Source: Rhodopirellula sp. P2 (lineage in GTDB: Bacteria > Planctomycetota > Planctomycetia > Pirellulales > Pirellulaceae). From it: a stretch of 64,000 bases of DNA. The first letter of the stretch is position 1, and the number at the start of each line of letters is the position of its first letter. The position numbers and the translations under genes were made by a program. The notes under the pieces are model-generated. The model made no database searches and had not been told where the DNA came from. It was given only the letters and a program-made list of their open reading frames with translations. The DNA is taken from the NCBI RefSeq assembly GCF_028768465.1, contig NZ_CP118225.1, forward strand, positions 620,001 to 684,000, written 5' to 3'. Shown here piece after piece: positions 57,932 through 64,000 of this stretch.

Positions 57932-58939
57932 TTATGCGATGTGGATCTCCGACGGCACCACACAACTCATAACCGGTCGGATCAATGCGCCACCTGGAAA
58001 AGTCGAACGCAGTGTTTCCGCAGCGAGTGCTGCTTGTTGCGACGAGTCTGCCAAAGCGAAGCAAGCCGAACCGCTGCCCGTCATGTGGCAATGTGTCAGT
58101 CCAGCCTTCGACAGACATTCTAGGGCGGGATCGATGCGCGATGAAAGCCCGCGTGCGGGCGCTTCCAAGGTGTTATGCAATGAAAACGTGGTTTCGGCAG
58201 GCATTCCTTGCAATGCGAGCACCAAATCATCGCTGGAATGGGGTGAATCGGGGACGCTGCAGCGAGAATAAACCTCTGCGGTCGAAACACTTGCCGCTGG
58301 GTAGATGACGACTGCGTGCAGTGGATTGGCTAATCGGAAGAACTCCAATTTCTCACCACGACCCGTTGCACGAGCGCATTGGATGCCTTCGTTTGCCCTT
58401 GGATCCCCACCGAAACTGGGTCCCCCAAAGAAAAAGGGAACGTCACTGCCGATTTCGGCGGCCAGGGGCAAAAGCAGTTCGCGTTTGGAAGTGGCTGGCA
58501 TTTTCGAATGGGTTTCGCTGGCCGCTTCCCATCCCAATTGCAACGCCGAAGCGGCATCGCTGCTGGCACCTCCCATTCCCGCGCCACTGGGAATGTTCTT
58601 GTTCAGCTGGACTTCCCAGCCCCCGTCCAGGCAGAGAGCCTCGCTCAGGCGATTGAGCGCACGGACGACCAGGTTTTTGTCATCGGTCGGAATGAACAAA
58701 AGCTCGTCCTCTTCCTTGACCTGCAACTCGTTGGCGACGGCGGCTCGATCAGGAATCCAATCGACCGACAGTCGGACGCCAGGTTGCGATGTGCGGCGGA
58801 GGCGAAGTTCGTCTCGCCAATCAATCGCGATCATCACGGTATCCAGTTCATGGAAACCGTCGTCGCGACGCGCCAACAGTTCCAAGAAGAGGTTGAGTTT
58901 GGCGGGCGGCGACGTGTGATACCAGCGAGATTCAGTCAC
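57932..58939 (-). CDS. ispE: 4-diphosphocytidyl-2-C-methyl-D-erythritol kinase
   Basis: 335 residues from GTG 58939, 4 nt after lpxI; the frame runs much further upstream, but that part lies over lpxI in another frame and is not IspE. PPAKLNLFLELLARRDDGFHELDTVMIAIDW is the N-terminal substrate block; IPSGAGMGGASSDAASAL is the GHMP kinase ATP loop; GSDVPFFFGGPSF and THCHMTGSGSACFAL complete it. It phosphorylates CDP-methylerythritol in the non-mevalonate isoprenoid pathway. Somewhat longer than the usual 290 residues because of an insert in the middle. Confidence 0.93.
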   Translation of the reverse strand: MTESRWYHTSPPAKLNLFLELLARRDDGFHELDTVMIAIDWRDELRLRRTSQPGVRLSVDWIPDRAAVANELQVKEEDELLFIPTDDKNLVVRALNRLSEALCLDGGWEVQLNKNIPSGAGMGGASSDAASALQLGWEAASETHSKMPATSKRELLLPLAAEIGSDVPFFFGGPSFGGDPRANEGIQCARATGRGEKLEFFRLANPLHAVVIYPAASVSTAEVYSRCSVPDSPHSSDDLVLALQGMPAETTFSLHNTLEAPARGLSSRIDPALECLSKAGLTHCHMTGSGSACFALADSSQQAALAAETLRSTFPGGALIRPVMSCVVPSEIHIA

Positions 58940-58943
58940 GTGT

Positions 58944-59936
58944 TCAGGCTGCTTTTCGAGAAGATGGCAGTTGGGTTTCCATCGGATCAGCAGAGGCCAT
59001 TGCGACCAAAGCGATCCCCAGGCGGTCCGCCAGTGCGATGGTTTCCTCGCTGTCGAGCAAGATTGTTTTGTCGGCCTCGATCGCGATCGCCGCCCCGCCT
59101 GCTTCGTGGACGCGCTGGATGGTTTGAGGACCGACCGTTGGCACGTCGAACCGCATGTCTTGTTCTGGCTTGCTGACTTTGACCAATGTCCAACCACCAC
59201 GACGGCACAATTCGCCGGTACGTGCGATGCAGGCGTCCGTGCCTTCGATCGCTTCCACGGCGATGATGGTGCCGTCCTTGATCGTGATGGCTTGGCCGAT
59301 ATCCAGTCCGCCCATGGTCTTGGCAATTTGCCAGCCTGCGGCAATGTCGGACTGAATTGCCGGCGAGGGTTTTCGGCGTGTCAGCTGCCCCGTTTTCGCG
59401 AGCAGTTCAGGAGCCAAGTCCGTGGCGGAGCAAATTTTCATGGTGTGATTCTCATAAGTGTCGATGACCGCGCCGAGCAGTCGGTCATCGCGTGCGTCTC
59501 GGCGTGCACCAAACAAACAAGGCCAAAAGGTTTTGATGCACGTCCAGTCCGGTGTGTGGCGAATCCAAACCGAACCACTGTAAAGCAGGTCCGATTTGAA
59601 CAGTTTGCCTGCCATCGTCACGTGGCGGACGTCGTTGCGTTTGAAGTACCGAAGATGACCACCAAAACGCCCGACACCTGACCACAAGACACTGTCACAG
59701 AGGTCGTTGAGTTCTTCGCCGGCGTGTCCCGTGATGGCAACGCAGTGAACCGGATGCCCAAGGGCTTTCAGTTTTTCCGCCACGCAAATCGGAAAACGTC
59801 CCCAGCCCGCGATCAAACCAACGGGTGCACCCTGGGGCACATCTCGATCGACGGGGGCACGAAGGTCCGTGCCGCCGGCATCGTGAACAGCGGTTGGGTC
59901 GGGGGAGACATTTCTCATAGCGGGCGCAAGGCTCAT
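58944..59936 (-). CDS. lpxI: UDP-2,3-diacylglucosamine pyrophosphatase LpxI
   Basis: 330 residues. VGLIAGWGRFPICVAEKLKALGHPVHCVAITGHAGEEL is the characteristic LpxI (DUF1009) N-terminus; GVGRFGGHLRYFKRNDVRHVTMAGKLFK and DIGQAITIKDGTIIAVEAIEGTDACIARTGELC, VKVSKPEQDMRFDVPTVGPQTI match the rest, including the conserved EAIEGTD. It converts UDP-2,3-diacylglucosamine to lipid X in lipid A biosynthesis at the inner membrane. Located between lpxD (33 nt away) and ispE. Confidence 0.94.
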   Translation of the reverse strand: MSLAPAMRNVSPDPTAVHDAGGTDLRAPVDRDVPQGAPVGLIAGWGRFPICVAEKLKALGHPVHCVAITGHAGEELNDLCDSVLWSGVGRFGGHLRYFKRNDVRHVTMAGKLFKSDLLYSGSVWIRHTPDWTCIKTFWPCLFGARRDARDDRLLGAVIDTYENHTMKICSATDLAPELLAKTGQLTRRKPSPAIQSDIAAGWQIAKTMGGLDIGQAITIKDGTIIAVEAIEGTDACIARTGELCRRGGWTLVKVSKPEQDMRFDVPTVGPQTIQRVHEAGGAAIAIEADKTILLDSEETIALADRLGIALVAMASADPMETQLPSSRKAA

Positions 59937-59969
59937 GACAGTCGCAAGGTTGCGGGAACCGAAATTCGC

Positions 59970-61112
59970 TCAGGCAGCTTTTCGATGGCCAGCGTCTGCT
60001 GGCTGATTTTCGGCAGCGGCGGACAACCGGTTGAGTTGTTGCGTCAATCGTTTGAGATCGCGACGCATCTCAGGCAGTTTGCGCTGGACGGCCATGATCT
60101 GCATCTGATCGCGTTGGGGGGTGGCGGGTGAACCCAAGTAAACTTGGTTGGGTGCCAGGTCATCCATCACACCGGCTTGAGCACCCACGATCACGCCATC
60201 CGCCAACGCGATGTGGTCTTTCAATCCGACTTGTCCGGCCAGGACAACGTAGTCGCCGGTCGTGCAGCTCCCTGCGATCCCGACTTGGCTGCACAATAGG
60301 TTGTGACGACCGATTTGGCAGTTGTGAGCGATCATGACTTGATTGTCGATCTTCGTGCCTTCACCAATTCGTGTGGCGCCATAAGTGCCACGATCGATCG
60401 TCGAACTGGCTCCCACTTCCACATCATTTTCGATCACGACATACCCAAGCTGCGCGGTGGGCACGTGGCGTCCATCGACCATTTTGTATCCAAAGCCATG
60501 TGCCCCCACGACGGTGCCGGCGTGCAAGGTGACGCGTTCGCCGAGTTGGCTGTACGCGTAGAGCGTCACGTTGGGGTGCAGTGTGCAATGGGCACCGACC
60601 TGGCATCCCGCCGCGATGGTGACTCCCGGTGCAATGTAGCAACCGGGACCAATTTCAACGTCCGCACCGATGACAGCCGAAGGATGCACGTCGCTGCTCG
60701 GGTCAATCTTGGCAGTCGGGTCGATCCCGCTGACTGGCATCGAGTTGCCCAGGGCAGGACGAAAGTGGCTGACCACTTGAGTGAAGGCTGCGTGAGGATC
60801 ACCCACCAAAATTTGCAGCCGAATGGGAGACGCGGCGACGTATTCCGGAGCAATGACCGCGAACGCGTTGCTTTTCGACAATTGGTCCACGTGATTGGCG
60901 TGATCAATCAGCGTGATTTCTTGAGGCCCCGCTTCGACCGGAGGAGCGGCACCCGTGCAAATCATCGCAGAGGTTTCGTCGCTGGGAGATTTCCCCTGCG
61001 CGGCGTCCTGCGACGAATCGGAGTTGTTTGGGGTGCAATCGCTGAAATCGAGCAATTGACCGCCAACCAAGTCGGCGATTTCTTGCAGAGACAGTCCATT
61101 GGAAGACGCCAT
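59970..61112 (-). CDS. lpxD: UDP-3-O-acylglucosamine N-acyltransferase
   Basis: 380 residues, a little longer than usual. The N-terminal uridine-binding domain begins [17 protein letters not shown] and then contains a hydrophilic insert ([20 protein letters not shown]). From about residue 125 the left-handed beta helix of hexapeptide repeats starts ([35 protein letters not shown]). [12 protein letters not shown] and the catalytic His in [10 protein letters not shown] are present. It N-acylates UDP-3-O-acyl-glucosamine in lipid A synthesis. An AAGGA precedes the ATG. First gene of the six-gene operon. Confidence 0.95.
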   Translation of the reverse strand: MASSNGLSLQEIADLVGGQLLDFSDCTPNNSDSSQDAAQGKSPSDETSAMICTGAAPPVEAGPQEITLIDHANHVDQLSKSNAFAVIAPEYVAASPIRLQILVGDPHAAFTQVVSHFRPALGNSMPVSGIDPTAKIDPSSDVHPSAVIGADVEIGPGCYIAPGVTIAAGCQVGAHCTLHPNVTLYAYSQLGERVTLHAGTVVGAHGFGYKMVDGRHVPTAQLGYVVIENDVEVGASSTIDRGTYGATRIGEGTKIDNQVMIAHNCQIGRHNLLCSQVGIAGSCTTGDYVVLAGQVGLKDHIALADGVIVGAQAGVMDDLAPNQVYLGSPATPQRDQMQIMAVQRKLPEMRRDLKRLTQQLNRLSAAAENQPADAGHRKAA

Positions 61113-61256
61113 TTGAAAAATCCTTTTTCGGTGACGTGTGTCGAGGTGCGGGTCCGGATCGGTGGGTCGCTTCCTTGTAGCGGCAACCTACAAATTGACG
61201 CAACGTGAATCGTCGGTCTTGCGACGGTTCGTCAGAAAGGACTAGTACAGGGCTGC

Positions 61257-62246
61257 ATGACGCGCGGTGGTGTTCAACCTGCGCGTTTTCCGAATGGCTC
61301 CAGCACCCAGTCGCTAACGATGCCCAGCCCTGCTCTTCGCAACGATTTCTCTCCCTCGCCCGCCTCCCCGGTTTCGGTTGGCACGCGGTCGCATGCTCAT
61401 GAAGCGTCGACAGCGAATCCGAATGGTCTGCGGGTTTTCAACCCGGACGAGAGCCACTCTGCGGACACGGCTGCTCAGCCCGTTCGCCAAAGTCGGTGGA
61501 CGATTTGGGGGTGTTTGACCGCCTCGCTGATCGTCGGCACGCTGTTCGCCTCCCTGACAGGATGCCAATGGGCCGCAGGAAGTCAGAACACTCAGGGAGC
61601 GGCTCTGTACAACCAAGGCCAATACACGGCGGCGATGGAGCAATTCCAAAAGGCGATCGCGTCGGACCCGACGGATGCGGATGGCTACTACAACTTGGCG
61701 GCCACCTCGCACCGACTCGGGAATCAGCGACAAGATCCCAATTTGATCCGTCAAAGTGAGGCTCTTTACAACCAATGCTTGGATCACGATCCCAATCACA
61801 TCGACTGTCATCGCGGACTGGCCGTTTTGCTGGTCGACTCAGGACGTCCTGACCGAGCTTTCACGCTGCTGAAAAACTGGGCCGCTCAAAACCCTGCTTT
61901 GGCCGAACCACGCATCGAATTGGCTCGCCTTTACGAAGAGCACGGCGAACCTCAGACAGCACTGAAGTACTTGGAAGATGCGGTGCAACAAGACGCCAAC
62001 AACGCTCGAGCGTGGCTGGCACTGGCACGTTTGCGAGAAGCCAGCAACGACCCGGTTCAGGCATTGCAGAACTACCAGCGTGCTCTGGCTCTGGGAGGAG
62101 GCGTTTTAGGCCCCAATGGAGCGATGGTCAGCGAACGTGTGGCTGCACTGAGTCGTCAAATCAACTCGACTCGCGACGCCGCGTCCTTCAATGCGGGCGG
62201 CACCCAAATGGCCGCTCCCGCCGGATTTGGCTCGTCTCGCTATTGA
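61257..62246 (+). CDS. TPR-repeat protein with N-terminal membrane anchor
   Basis: 329 residues from ATG 61257 (61320 equally possible). An N-terminal Ser/Pro-rich cytoplasmic stretch of 60-80 residues precedes the helix WTIWGCLTASLIVGTLFASLTGC; the LTGC end resembles a lipobox, so lipidation or a membrane anchor is possible. Then come at least four TPR units: GAALYNQGQYTAAMEQFQKAIASDP, DGYYNLAATSHRLG, EPRIELARLYEEHGEPQTALKYLEDAV and ARAWLALARLREASNDPVQALQNYQRALALGG. TPRs mediate protein interactions; the partner is unknown. Confidence 0.8.
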   Translation: MTRGGVQPARFPNGSSTQSLTMPSPALRNDFSPSPASPVSVGTRSHAHEASTANPNGLRVFNPDESHSADTAAQPVRQSRWTIWGCLTASLIVGTLFASLTGCQWAAGSQNTQGAALYNQGQYTAAMEQFQKAIASDPTDADGYYNLAATSHRLGNQRQDPNLIRQSEALYNQCLDHDPNHIDCHRGLAVLLVDSGRPDRAFTLLKNWAAQNPALAEPRIELARLYEEHGEPQTALKYLEDAVQQDANNARAWLALARLREASNDPVQALQNYQRALALGGGVLGPNGAMVSERVAALSRQINSTRDAASFNAGGTQMAAPAGFGSSRY

Positions 62247-62346
62247 ATGTCGCTGCGTCAGGACCAGTGGGATAGGCTAGCGAACGATTTTGAGGACAAT
62301 GTAGGGTCGGATTTCCCTTCACTCCTCGATTGCCTGCCCGATTCTC

Positions 62347-63966
<1,620 letters not shown>

Positions 63967-64000
63967 TTCGGTGGGGCGTCTGGATCGACGGATCCAGCGA

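Noticed and set aside
58939-59344. N-terminal extension of the ispE frame across lpxI
   Set aside because: The extension has no IspE similarity and overlaps lpxI in another frame; GTG 58939 gives the normal N-terminus.

Overview
The window is a chromosomal segment of a marine planctomycete, most likely Rhodopirellula or a close relative. The evidence is the gene set (a LEPR-XLL-like N-terminal signal on a giant DUF11 protein, a DUF1559 pseudopilin-like protein, squalene-cyclase-fold proteins, a sulfatase, an orphan flgK), many TTG/GTG starts, moderately high GC and several families of short intergenic hairpin repeats. No species call can be proven from the sequence alone. No rRNA, tRNA, CRISPR array, transposase or prophage was recognised.

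Layout. 0.1-7.0 kb: a secreted squalene-cyclase-fold/HEAT protein, then a tightly overlapping surface-glycan operon (FkbM methyltransferase, flippase-like protein, GT2, membrane sulfatase/LTA-synthase-like enzyme). 7.2-13.0 kb: a 1954-residue extracellular protein with an SdrD-B-like domain and 12 DUF11 repeats. 13.0-18.7 kb: a PSP1-domain protein with a Cys-rich tail, divergent from an SbcD/SbcC-like (YhaO/YhaN-type) nuclease/ATPase pair. 19.0-25.8 kb: small lipoprotein, DUF1559 protein, AraC regulator, coaD, class V aminotransferase, methyltransferase, trpB. 26.3-28.9 kb: flgK coupled to a prenyltransferase-fold gene. 29.0-38.5 kb (minus strand): tsf and rpsB, a membrane protein with a Rieske oxygenase, groEL and groES, a 1 kb repeat-rich island, sucD and sucC. 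38.6-43.1 kb: UxaA-family dehydratase, GT4 glycosyltransferase, sulfatase. 43.2-49.3 kb (minus strand): moxR, DUF58, transglutaminase, cmk, cinA-like operon. 49.5-55.4 kb: dprA, a remarkable 1287-residue Tex-like S1 protein with low-complexity inserts and an RG-rich tail, and a small unknown gene. 55.4-61.1 kb (minus strand): lpxD, lpxI, ispE, spoVG, a small membrane protein and an rsmF-like gene as one compact operon. 61.3-64.0 kb: a TPR protein and an archaeal/eukaryotic-type glycyl-tRNA synthetase.

How it fits together: the lpxD/lpxI pair points to lipid A synthesis and hence an outer membrane. The glycan operon, GT4, DUF11 protein and sulfatase serve the cell surface or polysaccharide use. 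The rest is core translation, folding, TCA cycle and DNA-processing machinery. The least expected items are the Tex-like protein with disordered inserts, the SpoVG with a built-in zinc ribbon, and families of intergenic hairpins whose stems vary compensatorily while heads or loops stay fixed.
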